Source of the DNA: Sphingomonas aurantiaca
Lineage (GTDB): Bacteria > Pseudomonadota > Alphaproteobacteria > Sphingomonadales > Sphingomonadaceae
DNA length: 64,000 bases
Assembly: GCF_003050705.1 (NCBI RefSeq)
Contig: NZ_QAOG01000003.1
Coordinates: forward strand, 124,001 to 188,000
Direction: 5' to 3'
Position 1 is the stretch's first letter, and each line of letters begins with the position of its first letter. Position numbers and translations under genes: made by a program. Below are positions 19,786 through 28,562 of this stretch, one piece after another. The notes under the pieces were generated by a model. The model had not been told where the DNA came from and made no database searches. It saw only the letters and a program-made list of their open reading frames with translations.

Positions 19786-22439
19786 ACGACGACACGCGAC
19801 CATCGCCCGAGGCCCTTCTGCGACAGGCGTCGCAGGAGGGTCGCGGCCGTCTGAAGATCTTCCTCGGCGCCGCGCCCGGGGTCGGCAAGACGTTCGAGAT
19901 GCTCTCCGAAGGTGCCGAACGCCGTCGTGCGGGCGTCGACATCGTCATCGGCGTGGTCGAGACGCATGGCCGGGTCGAAACCGCGGCGCTCACCCGCGGG
20001 CATGAGATCGTGCCGCGCAAGCCGATCCCCTATGAGGGGCGGACGCTCGACGAGATGGATCTCGACGCGATCCTCGCGCGCGCGCCGACGCTCGTCCTGG
20101 TCGACGAACTCGCGCATACCAACGCGCCCGGCAGCCGCCACCCCAAGCGCTATCAGGATGTCGAGGAGCTGCTGGCCGCGGGCATCGACGTCTATTCGAC
20201 GATCAACATCCAGCATATCGAGAGCCTCAACGACGTCGTCGCGTCGTTCACGCGGGTGCGCGTCCGCGAGACCGTCCCCGACAGCATCGTCGAGGCGGCC
20301 GAGATCGAGGTCGTCGACATCCCGCCCGACGAGCTGATCGAGCGGCTGAAGGCGGGCAAGGTCTATCTGCCGCAGGAGGCGACTCGCGCGCTGGCGCATT
20401 TCTTCTCCAAGTCGAACCTGTCTGCACTGCGCGAACTCGCGTTGCGGCGTGCGGCGCAGGCGGTCGATGCGCAGATGCTCGAACATGTCCGCGCGCTCGG
20501 CGTCGGCGGCACCTGGGCTGGCGGCGAGCGGATCGTCGTCGCGATCAGCGAACTGCCCGGTGCGCTCGGCCTCGTCCGCGCGACCAAACGGATCGCCGAT
20601 GCGATGCACGCGCCCTGGACCGCAGTGTATATCGAGACCCCGCGCGCGCAGGGTTTCGGCGAGGCCGAGCATCGCCAGCTCGCCGGCGTGTTCAACCTGG
20701 CGACGCAGCTCGGCGGCGACGTCGCCACCGTCCCCGCGGCCTCGGTGGTCGACGGCCTCAAGACCTTCACGACCGAGGCGCGCGCGACGCAGCTGGTGGT
20801 CGGCAAGTCGACCCGGTCGCGCTGGTTCGAGATGCGCCACGGCTCGGTCGTCGACCAGATGGTCCGCGAGACGCCGGGGATCGCGGTGCATGTCCTGCCG
20901 ATGGAGGGGGGCACCACGCGGGGCCGGCGGAGACATGTCGGCGGCTGGGGCAGCAAGGCGGGTTACGCCTGGACGACGGCGATGGTGGCGGGCGTCACCG
21001 GCGTGGCCAGCGCGCTGTTCCACATCCTCAACCTCGGCAACGTCGCGCTGCTGTACCTGCTGCCGGTGATGGCGGCGGCCAGCCTGTTCGGCCTGCGCAC
21101 GGGGCTGTTCGCAGGGATCGCCTCGTCGGTCGCGTACAATTTCTTCTTCCTGCCGCCGACCGGCACGCTGACGATCAGCAACCCGGAAAACGTGATCTCG
21201 ATCCTCGTGCTGCTCGGCATCGCGTTTGTGACGAGCCAGCTCACCTCGCGGGTCCGCGCGCAGGCCGATATCGCCGCTGCCAGCGCGCGCACCAACGCCG
21301 CGCTTGCCGGGTTCCTGCGGCAGATGACCTCGCTGAACGAGCCCGTCGCACTCGCCCGCGCGATCTGCGAGGAGATCGGGCGGCTGTTCGACGTGCGCGC
21401 GGTGATCCTCGTCGCCGAAGACCCGGGCCTTGCGGTGCAGGCGGCGAACGGCGCGGACTATCGGCTCGAGACGATGGAGATGGCCGCCGCGCAATGGGCG
21501 TATGACAATGGCGCGCCGGCGGGGCGCGGGTCGGGGACGCTGGCGGCATCGGAATGGTTCTTCCAGCCGCTGCGATCGGGCGAGCGCACGCTGGCGGTGC
21601 TCGGCCTCGCGCGCGACGTCGGCGGCGATCCGGTGCGCTCGGACCAGCTGCCGCTACTGATGAGCCTGGTCGATCAGGCGTCGCTGGTGCTCGAACGTGC
21701 GCGGCTGGAGGTCGAGATGCGCGACGTGGATGCGGTGCGCGAGCGCGATCGGCTGCGGCAGGCTCTGCTGTCGTCGGTCAGCCACGACCTGCGCACGCCG
21801 CTGACCTCGGTGATGGCGGCGGCGGCGGAACTGCACCGCGGCGTCACCCCCGAACTGATCGCCACGATCGAGAGCGAGGCGGCGCGGCTCAACCGGTTCG
21901 TCGGCAATCTGCTCGACATGGCGCGGGTCGAGGCGGGTGCGCTCCGGCTGCGGCTCGAGCCGACCGACCTGACCGATGCGGTCGCAGGCGCGGTCCACGA
22001 TACCAAGCGCGTGCTCGAGGGGCATGCGATCGACCTCGACGTCGCGCCGAACCTGCCGCTGGTCCGGATCGATCCGCAGCTGCTCCACCACTGCCTGCTC
22101 AACCTGCTCGATAATGCCGGGCGCTATGCCGACCCGGGCACGCCGGTCGTGGTGCGCGCGGAGCACCGCTTCGGGATGCTCCGGCTGTCGGTGATCGACC
22201 AGGGGCCTGGTCTGCCGCCGGGCCGCGAGAAGGAGGTGTTCGAGACGTTCCGCCGCCTCGAAGGCTCCGACCGCGCGATCGGCGGGACCGGACTGGGGCT
22301 TGCGATCGTCAAGGCGTTCGCCGAAGCGATGGGGATGAGTGTCGAGGCGGGCAACCGCGAAGACCGGACCGGCGCGCGGTTCTCGCTGTGCTTTCCCAAG
22401 GACCTGCTCGTCCGCGAGACCGATGGAGCGAATGTGTGA
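19782..22439 (+). CDS. kdpD: KdpD, potassium-limitation sensor histidine kinase
   Basis: Membrane sensor kinase that phosphorylates KdpE when K+ is scarce or osmolarity is high; 885 residues. Order: KdpD domain with Walker A GAAPGVGKT (residues 29-37), a Usp-like domain, four closely spaced membrane spans (about 395-490, DUF4118), a GAF-like region, HisKA with SVSHDLRTPL (H668) and a HATPase domain (NLLDNAGRYA, GTGLGLAIVKAF). The start is TTG, overlapping the kdpC stop as TTGA. The protein is full length. Confidence 0.97.
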   Translation: MNDDTRPSPEALLRQASQEGRGRLKIFLGAAPGVGKTFEMLSEGAERRRAGVDIVIGVVETHGRVETAALTRGHEIVPRKPIPYEGRTLDEMDLDAILARAPTLVLVDELAHTNAPGSRHPKRYQDVEELLAAGIDVYSTINIQHIESLNDVVASFTRVRVRETVPDSIVEAAEIEVVDIPPDELIERLKAGKVYLPQEATRALAHFFSKSNLSALRELALRRAAQAVDAQMLEHVRALGVGGTWAGGERIVVAISELPGALGLVRATKRIADAMHAPWTAVYIETPRAQGFGEAEHRQLAGVFNLATQLGGDVATVPAASVVDGLKTFTTEARATQLVVGKSTRSRWFEMRHGSVVDQMVRETPGIAVHVLPMEGGTTRGRRRHVGGWGSKAGYAWTTAMVAGVTGVASALFHILNLGNVALLYLLPVMAAASLFGLRTGLFAGIASSVAYNFFFLPPTGTLTISNPENVISILVLLGIAFVTSQLTSRVRAQADIAAASARTNAALAGFLRQMTSLNEPVALARAICEEIGRLFDVRAVILVAEDPGLAVQAANGADYRLETMEMAAAQWAYDNGAPAGRGSGTLAASEWFFQPLRSGERTLAVLGLARDVGGDPVRSDQLPLLMSLVDQASLVLERARLEVEMRDVDAVRERDRLRQALLSSVSHDLRTPLTSVMAAAAELHRGVTPELIATIESEAARLNRFVGNLLDMARVEAGALRLRLEPTDLTDAVAGAVHDTKRVLEGHAIDLDVAPNLPLVRIDPQLLHHCLLNLLDNAGRYADPGTPVVVRAEHRFGMLRLSVIDQGPGLPPGREKEVFETFRRLEGSDRAIGGTGLGLAIVKAFAEAMGMSVEAGNREDRTGARFSLCFPKDLLVRETDGANV

Positions 22440-23125
22440 GCGGACAGACCATTTTGATCGTCGACGACGAGCTGCATATCCGGCGGCTGCTGCGCAACAC
22501 GCTGGAGCGGGCAGGGTACGGCGTCGAGGAGGCGGTCGACGCGCGCGAGGCGTTGCGGGTCGCAGGCAGCCGGCCGCTGACTGCGGTGCTGCTCGATCTC
22601 GGGCTGCCCGATCGCGACGGCCTGGAGCTGGTGCCGCTGTTGAAGAAGCTTGGCGATCCGATCGTGCTGGTCGTGTCGGCGCGCGAGGCGACCGACCAGA
22701 AGGTCGCCGCACTCGATCTCGGCGCCGAGGATTACGTCACCAAGCCGTTCGATACCGAGGAGCTGCTCGCGCGGCTGCGCGTGGCGTTGCGCGGGCGCGG
22801 CGAGGCGACCGCGCGACCGACGATCCTGCGCGCGCACGGGGTGGAGATCGATTTCGAGCACCGGCTCGTGCGGCGCGGGGATGAGGAGGCGCACCTGACC
22901 CGCAAGGAGTATGACGTGCTGTCGGCACTCGCGGCGCATCCCGGCCGGGTCGTGACTCACCAGCGGATCCTCGAGGCGGCGTGGCCGACGGACCATGACC
23001 GCCGGATCGAATATCTCCGCATCGTCGTGCGCAATCTGCGGCAGAAGCTGGAAGGCGCAGGCGGTGTCGGCAGCGTGATCGCGAACGAACTCGGCGTCGG
23101 CTACCGGCTGCTCGTCGACGGTTGA
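22436..23125 (+). CDS. kdpE: KdpE, response regulator of kdp
   Basis: OmpR-family response regulator, 229 residues, that activates the kdp promoter when phosphorylated by KdpD. The receiver domain has the acidic pair in LIVDDELHIRR, phospho-acceptor D54 (LLDLGLPDRDG), SAREATDQ and the Lys of VTKPF. The C-terminal winged helix has EAHLTRKEYDVLSAL and RIEYLRIVVRNLRQK. GTG 22436 is the start and overlaps the kdpD stop by 4 bp. Gene order kdpFABC-DE is complete, so the operon is probably autoregulated. A class III repeat follows. Confidence 0.96.
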   Translation: MSGQTILIVDDELHIRRLLRNTLERAGYGVEEAVDAREALRVAGSRPLTAVLLDLGLPDRDGLELVPLLKKLGDPIVLVVSAREATDQKVAALDLGAEDYVTKPFDTEELLARLRVALRGRGEATARPTILRAHGVEIDFEHRLVRRGDEEAHLTRKEYDVLSALAAHPGRVVTHQRILEAAWPTDHDRRIEYLRIVVRNLRQKLEGAGGVGSVIANELGVGYRLLVDG

Positions 23126-23167
23126 GCGCGTTGGTAGTTTTTTGGCCAGTTCACATCCCTCCATATT

Positions 23168-23264
23168 CGTCATCCCCGCGCAGGCGGGGATCCATACTGG
23201 CTGAACGCACGATCGACTCTCACCCCGTTGAGCATCTGGATCCCCGCCTCCGCGGGGATGACGG
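23168..23264. repeat. Class III-like palindromic repeat after kdpE
   Basis: About 97 bp: CGTCATCCCCGCGCAGGCGG at the left is an imperfect inverted copy of CCGCCTCCGCGGGGATGACG at the right. It combines a CGTCATCC end like class I with the GCGGGG hairpin of class III. The rest of 23126-23377 shows no gene. Confidence 0.8.
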
Positions 23265-23377
23265 GCGTTGGCGGAGAGGCAGCCGTTCGCCGGCGCAGGC
23301 GCACTATGCGAAGACTATGGCTCCCCCGCGATATCGATCTCGAACGCATATGCGCGTGGCGATAGCTGGGGTGTCGC

Positions 23378-23623
23378 ATGACCGACGCTTCCCGCCTCCG
23401 TACCGATCTCAGCCTGCGCGCGGGCGGCGTCCTGTCGCTGGCGATCGCCGTCACCGCGATCCACGCGCTCGCTCGTCTCCATGCGGCGAACGGCGTGCTG
23501 GCGTTGCTGCTCGCGATGATCGGGTTTCTCTGTACGAGTGCCGGCGCGATGTTGGTGATCGTCGGCGGGCATATCCACGACCGGGTCGCGATCAGCGCGC
23601 GCTGGCGCCGCGTCGAGCGATAG
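23378..23623 (+). CDS. Small two-span membrane protein, unknown function
   Basis: An 81-residue frame from ATG 23378, with two hydrophobic segments (GGVLSLAIAVTAIHALA and GVLALLLAMIGFLCTSAGAM) and basic ends (SARWRRVER). I do not recognise a family. It lies between kdpE and opgD on the same strand, with about 90 bp to opgD, and its codon use is like its neighbours. A role in the ion/osmotic block is possible but only by position. Confidence 0.55.
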   Translation: MTDASRLRTDLSLRAGGVLSLAIAVTAIHALARLHAANGVLALLLAMIGFLCTSAGAMLVIVGGHIHDRVAISARWRRVER

Positions 23624-23713
23624 GGCGCGCCCGGGGCGGGACCTGTCGACGCGCGCGCGCGATGGCCTTATGCTACCGCGTTGCAGCATAATGACGACAA
23701 GGGAGCGTTCCGC

Positions 23714-25207
23714 ATGATCGGTCGACGCGAAGTGATGACCGCGCTGGGTCTGTTGGGTGTCCTCCCGCAGGCCGCCGCGGCGATGCGGACAGCGCCCGGC
23801 AAGGCGACCCCGTTCTCGTGGGAGGCGCTCCAGCAGCGCGCCGCGACGCTGGCCACAAAGCCGTACAGCGCGCCCGCCAAGGTCGCCGCGGCCGCTGCGA
23901 TCGATTACGACAAGGTGGGCAGCATCCGCTTCCGTGCCGACAAGACGCTGGCCGGCGGTATCCGCCTGTTCCCGCTCGGTCGCTACGCCCCCACGCCCGT
24001 CGCGATCAACGTCGTCGAGGGCGGGCAGGCGCGCCGCATCGACTTCGCGCGCGATCTGTTCGAGGCGGAAGAAGGCCATGCCGCCGCGCTGGGCATCGCC
24101 GGCTTCCGCGCGATGGCGCCGGGCGGGACCAGCGACTGGATGGCGTTCCAGGGCGCCTCCTATTTCCGCACCGCCGGCGCGCAGGACCAGTACGGCCTGT
24201 CCGCGCGTGGCCTTGCGATCAACACGGGGCTTCCCGGTCGCGAGGAATTCCCGGACTTCACCGAATTCTGGATCGAGCGCACCGGCGCCGATGCCTACAC
24301 GATCTTCGCGCTGATGGACGGCGCGAGCGTCACCGGCGCGTACCGGTTCGAATCGCGCCACGTCGCGGGGGCCGGCGTCGAGCAGCGCGTGTCCAGCGTC
24401 CTCAACGTTCGCCGCGATATCGAACGGCTCGGCATCGCGCCCGCCACCAGCATGTTCTGGTACGGCGAGGGCAACCGCGCCGCCGCGGTCGACTGGCGTC
24501 CCGAGATCCATGATTCGGACGGTCTCGCGCTGCTCACCGGCGCGGGCGAACGCATCTGGCGGCCGCTCAACAACCCGCCGCACGAGACGCTCGACAGCTT
24601 CGCCGACCAAGCGCCCAAGGGCTTCGGGCTTATCCAGCGCGACCGCAATTTCGATCATTACCAGGATGACGGCGCGTTCTACGATCGCCGGCCCAATCTC
24701 TGGGTCCAGCCGCAGGGCGACTGGGGCAAGGGTGCGGTTATGCTCTATGCGTTCCCGACCAACAGCGAGACGGTCGACAACATCGTCTCGTTCTGGACGC
24801 CGGCGGTGCCTGCCAGGGCGGGCCAGCGGCTGCAGTTCGACTATACTTTGTCGTGGCGATCGACTGATCCGACCGCGGTCGCGAGTGCGGCGCATGTCGT
24901 CGATTGCTGGCAGGGCGTCGCGGGCCGACCGGGCGCTGAGCCGGTGAAGGGCGCAAGGAAGCTCGTGGTGGATTTCCTCGGCGACGGGCTTGCCGGCCTC
25001 GATCGGCAGAGCGGAGTCACGCCCAAGATCGACGTTGTGCGCGGCAAGGTGCTCGCAAGCGCCGCGTATCCGGTCGTCGGCCAGAAGAACCGCTGGCGGA
25101 TTACCGCGGACATCGCGCCCGATGCGCAGGGCCCTGCCGACGTCCGGCTGTTCCTCACGCGCGGTGGTCGCGCGCTCAGCGAAACCGTCCTGACCCCGAT
25201 CTTCTGA
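23714..25207 (+). CDS. opgD: Periplasmic glucan biosynthesis protein OpgD/OpgG type
   Basis: Protein of the MdoG/OpgG/OpgD family that shapes or branches osmoregulated periplasmic glucans; 497 residues from ATG 23714 (GGGAG 9 nt upstream). The N-terminus is twin-arginine-like (IGRREVMTALGLLGVLPQA), as for E. coli OpgD, so export to the periplasm is expected. Conserved blocks include DYDKVGSIRFRADKTL, LARGLAINTGLPGREEFPDF, TSMFWYGEGNR, EIHDSDGLAL and KGFGLIQRDRNFDHYQD. Its stop overlaps the opgH ATG by 1 bp (TGATG). Confidence 0.93.
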   Translation: MIGRREVMTALGLLGVLPQAAAAMRTAPGKATPFSWEALQQRAATLATKPYSAPAKVAAAAAIDYDKVGSIRFRADKTLAGGIRLFPLGRYAPTPVAINVVEGGQARRIDFARDLFEAEEGHAAALGIAGFRAMAPGGTSDWMAFQGASYFRTAGAQDQYGLSARGLAINTGLPGREEFPDFTEFWIERTGADAYTIFALMDGASVTGAYRFESRHVAGAGVEQRVSSVLNVRRDIERLGIAPATSMFWYGEGNRAAAVDWRPEIHDSDGLALLTGAGERIWRPLNNPPHETLDSFADQAPKGFGLIQRDRNFDHYQDDGAFYDRRPNLWVQPQGDWGKGAVMLYAFPTNSETVDNIVSFWTPAVPARAGQRLQFDYTLSWRSTDPTAVASAAHVVDCWQGVAGRPGAEPVKGARKLVVDFLGDGLAGLDRQSGVTPKIDVVRGKVLASAAYPVVGQKNRWRITADIAPDAQGPADVRLFLTRGGRALSETVLTPIF

Positions 25208-27018
25208 TGCAGGCGACCTCGGCCATGATGCCCGGCGAATCGCCGATCGAGATGCCGCCGCAGCGGTTCGACGGGCCGCCACCGCCCTGGACCGCGCCTG
25301 AATCGGGGCCGGGGATGGTCGTGTCGTCGGACGACATGCTGGCGCGCCGGATCATCCTCGTGCTGATGACCGGGCTGCTCGCGACCGCGGCCTCGTCCGC
25401 GGTGCAGGAATCGCTGCTCGCCGACGGGCTCAGCCTGTGGGACGGCGCGCTGCTCGCGCTGTTCTTCCCGCTGTTCGCGTGGATCGCGTTCGGCTTCATG
25501 AACGCCGCGATCGGTTTCGTGCTGTTGATGACGGGCGGGCATCCGGGGTTCGTGCCCACGCCACGCCAGTCCGAACCGCTCGAAGGCCGCACCGCGATCC
25601 TGATGCCGGTCCACAACGAAGATATCGCGGCGGTGTTCGAGCGGATCGCGTGGATGGCGCGCGCTATCGCGGCGGGTGGTGTCGCCGATCGGTTCGACAT
25701 CTTCATCCTGAGCGACTCGGGCGAAGCGGCGGAAGCGTCCGAGGTCGCCGCGTGGCAGGCGCTCGCACCGACGATCGATTGCGCGCTTTATTACCGGCGC
25801 CGCACGGTGAACGTCGGGCGCAAGCCGGGCAACGTCGCGGAGTGGATCCGGCGGTTCGGCGGCGGCTATCGCTATATGCTGATGCTCGATGCGGACAGCC
25901 TGATGGGCGGCAACACGATCATTGGCATGGCGCAGGTGCTCGAACGCCGGCCTGCGGTGGCGTTGCTCCAGACCGTGCCCGCGGTGATCAACGGCGTGAC
26001 GTTCTTCCAGCGGTGGATGCAGTTCGCGAGCCGGTTGTACGGTCCGATCTCGACCGCGGGCCTCGTCTGGTGGTCTGGGTCGGAGGCGACCTTCTGGGGG
26101 CATAACGCGCTGATCCGGATCGAGGCGTTCGCGAGCAGCTGCGGGTTGCCCGACCTGCCCGGCCGCGCGCCGTTCGGCGGCGTGATCATGAGCCACGACA
26201 TGGTCGAGGCGGCGCTGCTGCGTCGGCGCGGCTGGCGCGTCCACATGCTGATGACCGAAGAGACGTTCGAGGAATATCCGCCGACTCTGATCGACGCGGC
26301 GGTGCGCGACCGGCGCTGGGCGCAGGGCAATATCCAGCATCTGAGCTTGCTCGGCGCGTCGGGGTTCCACTGGGTCAGCCGGCTGCAACTGCTGATGGGC
26401 GCGTCGGCGTTCATCACCTCGCCGGTGTGGCTGCTGATGATCGCGACGAGCGTCGTGCAGGCGCTGATCGGCGAGCGCAACATCGTCGAGGCGCAGACCT
26501 CGCTGCAGGTGCTGGCGGTGACTTTGCTGCTGCTGTTCGGGCCCAAGCTGTTGAGCGTGATCTGGGCGTTCTCGAATGCCGAGCGGCGTGCAGGGTTCGG
26601 CGGGCGGCGCGGGATCGTCCGGTCGGTGCTGATCGACGTGCCGTTCTCGATGCTGTCCGCGCCGGTGATCGCGCTGACGCAGACGATCGATCTGGTCGGG
26701 ATCCTGATGGGGCGCAAGTCCGGCTGGGCGCCGCAGAACCGCGATGCGCACGAGCTGTCGCTTAGCGACGTGATGCCGCGCTATCGCTGGCATGTCGGGG
26801 TGGGCGTGGCGCTGTTGCTGGTGACGCCGTTCGCGCCGGTCACCGCGGCCTGGCTCGCGCCGGTGACGCTGGGGCTGTTGCTCAGCCCGTTCCTGACGAT
26901 GCTGACCGCGAGCGAGAAGGCGGGGCGCTGGGCGCTGTCGCACGGGATGTTCGTCGAGCCCGGCGAGCATGTCTCGGTGTTGTCGCGGCCGTCTCTGCCG
27001 GCCCCCACGGCACTCTAA
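25207..27018 (+). CDS. opgH: Glucans biosynthesis glucosyltransferase OpgH, compact form
   Basis: Inner-membrane family 2 glycosyltransferase that polymerises the beta-glucan backbone from UDP-glucose and extrudes it to the periplasm. It has 603 residues, shorter than E. coli OpgH (847), with reduced N- and C-terminal cytoplasmic parts. Two spans precede the catalytic domain, which has ILMPVHNED, LMLDADSLMGG (D,D motif), ETFEEYPPTLID and RRWAQGNIQHL (the Q/RxxRW-type motif). Several spans follow. It is translationally coupled to opgD. A single hairpin of the class I repeat lies just after the stop, between this gene and the converging efflux operon. Confidence 0.93.
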   Translation: MQATSAMMPGESPIEMPPQRFDGPPPPWTAPESGPGMVVSSDDMLARRIILVLMTGLLATAASSAVQESLLADGLSLWDGALLALFFPLFAWIAFGFMNAAIGFVLLMTGGHPGFVPTPRQSEPLEGRTAILMPVHNEDIAAVFERIAWMARAIAAGGVADRFDIFILSDSGEAAEASEVAAWQALAPTIDCALYYRRRTVNVGRKPGNVAEWIRRFGGGYRYMLMLDADSLMGGNTIIGMAQVLERRPAVALLQTVPAVINGVTFFQRWMQFASRLYGPISTAGLVWWSGSEATFWGHNALIRIEAFASSCGLPDLPGRAPFGGVIMSHDMVEAALLRRRGWRVHMLMTEETFEEYPPTLIDAAVRDRRWAQGNIQHLSLLGASGFHWVSRLQLLMGASAFITSPVWLLMIATSVVQALIGERNIVEAQTSLQVLAVTLLLLFGPKLLSVIWAFSNAERRAGFGGRRGIVRSVLIDVPFSMLSAPVIALTQTIDLVGILMGRKSGWAPQNRDAHELSLSDVMPRYRWHVGVGVALLLVTPFAPVTAAWLAPVTLGLLLSPFLTMLTASEKAGRWALSHGMFVEPGEHVSVLSRPSLPAPTAL

Positions 27019-27025
27019 CGCCCCA

Positions 27026-27054
27026 CGTCATCCTGACTTTCGTCAGGATGACGG
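27026..27054. repeat. Half class I repeat (single hairpin) between convergent genes
   Basis: A perfect inverted repeat, CGTCATCCTGA on the left and TCAGGATGACG on the right with CTTTCG between. It is one arm only of the 85-bp class I unit and lies between the converging ends of opgH and the DHA2 pump gene. No clear T-run follows, so a role as terminator is uncertain. Confidence 0.8.
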
Positions 27055-27062
27055 AGGGGGTG

Positions 27063-28562
27063 TCAGGCCTTGTGCCCGCTCAGCTCCGCCCCCGCATCTT
27101 TCGCGAACCGGCGGTTCCAGATCGTTGCCGACGCCGACACGGCGGTCACCACCAGGAACGCCAGCGTGAAGTCGGTCAGTGCTGGCCGTGTCGCGCCCGT
27201 GCCGAGCATCCCGACATGCAGCGACGCCGCGCCGACGCAGATGCCGAGCGACAGCATGAGTTGCTGGAACGTCGCGTAGAAGCTGGTCGCGCTGCTCATC
27301 CGCGACGACGGGATCTCGTCATAGGCGATCGTGTTGTACGCCGAGAACTGGAACGACATGAAGAAGCCCGAGAGCATCAGCACGCCGAAGATCGCAGGGA
27401 CTGGCCAGTCGGGGCGGAACAGCCCGGCGACGGCATAGCCCGAGCTGGCGCACAGGCCGCCGACGATCAGGCTGTTGCGGAACCCGAAGCGGCGCAGCAC
27501 GCGCGGCGCCAGGCTCTTCATCGCGAGCGAGCCGATCGCGCCGGCGATCGTGATCGCGCCGCTCGCCGCCGCGGTCATGCCGAAGCCCAATTGGAGCATC
27601 ATCGGCAGCAGGAACGGCTGCGCGCCCTGCGTGATGCGGGTCAGCGAGCCCCCGATTACCGACAGCCGGAAGGTAGGAATCCGCATCAGCGACAGGTCGA
27701 GGATCGGGTCGCTGCGGCGCTTGGCGTGACGGATATAGGCGACGCCGGCGACGAGCCCGACCGCGATCAGCATGACGGCGCGCGACAGCTCGCCGGTCCG
27801 GCTGGTCATCTCGAACCCGAACAACAGGCAGCCGAGCGACACGCCGGACAGGATAAACCCGGGTACGTCGAACCGCGCCGGTTTGTCCTCGCGGACCTCG
27901 CCGATGAAGCGCGTCACCAGCACGACGCCGAGCAGCCCGATGGGCACGTTCAGATAGAATATCCAGCGCCAGTCGAGATAGGTGACGATCGCGCCGCCGA
28001 CCGGGGGCCCCAGGATCGGGCCGATCAGCGCGGGCATGATCAGCCACGACATCGCCTGGACCATGTCTTCCTTGGCGACGCTGCGCAGCAGGACGAGGCG
28101 GCCGATCGGGATCATCATCGCGCCGCCCAGGCCTTGCAGGAAGCGCGCGCCCATCATGAACGGCAGGCTGGTCGCCTGGCCGCACAGCATCGATCCGCCC
28201 ACGAAGATCAGGATCGCCGCGCGGAAGATGGTGCGCGAGCCGAACCGGTCCGCCAGGCGTCCGCTCGCCGGGATGAAGATCGCGAGCGCCAGCAGATACG
28301 AGGTCAGCGCCGAACTCATGCTGGTCGCGGGGACGCCGAAATCGCGTGCCATCGTCGGCAGCGCGGTGGCGAGCACGGTCGAATCCATCTGCTCCATGAA
28401 CAGCGCGCAGGCGATGATCAGCGCGGTGATCCGGTAGTTGCTGGGCGTATGCGGCCGCGCGTCCGGGTCCTTGGCGACGCGCGCGATGGTGTCGGCGGCG
28501 GGCATGATGCCGTCGCGGATCTCGCTGTTGATCGACGCCAGCCCGCGCCGACGCAGCCTCAT
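27063..28562 (-). CDS. DHA2-family drug efflux MFS transporter (EmrB/QacA type)
   Basis: A 499-residue inner-membrane proton-driven exporter with about 14 spans. Motifs: ALFMEQMDSTVLATALPTMA in span 1 (DHA2 motif), LADRFGSRTIFR (MFS motif A), GGAMMIPIGR and GPPVGGAIVTYLDWRWIF. The ATG at 28562 overlaps the stop of the outer-membrane lipoprotein gene by 4 bp. It is the last gene of the efflux operon and has no adaptor of its own, so it may share the HlyD protein of the operon. Substrate unknown. Confidence 0.92.
   Translation of the reverse strand: MRLRRRGLASINSEIRDGIMPAADTIARVAKDPDARPHTPSNYRITALIIACALFMEQMDSTVLATALPTMARDFGVPATSMSSALTSYLLALAIFIPASGRLADRFGSRTIFRAAILIFVGGSMLCGQATSLPFMMGARFLQGLGGAMMIPIGRLVLLRSVAKEDMVQAMSWLIMPALIGPILGPPVGGAIVTYLDWRWIFYLNVPIGLLGVVLVTRFIGEVREDKPARFDVPGFILSGVSLGCLLFGFEMTSRTGELSRAVMLIAVGLVAGVAYIRHAKRRSDPILDLSLMRIPTFRLSVIGGSLTRITQGAQPFLLPMMLQLGFGMTAAASGAITIAGAIGSLAMKSLAPRVLRRFGFRNSLIVGGLCASSGYAVAGLFRPDWPVPAIFGVLMLSGFFMSFQFSAYNTIAYDEIPSSRMSSATSFYATFQQLMLSLGICVGAASLHVGMLGTGATRPALTDFTLAFLVVTAVSASATIWNRRFAKDAGAELSGHKA

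Noticed and set aside
23641..23713. A possible promoter (TATGCT, TAATGA) before opgD
   Set aside because: Hexamers and spacing do not form a convincing pair.
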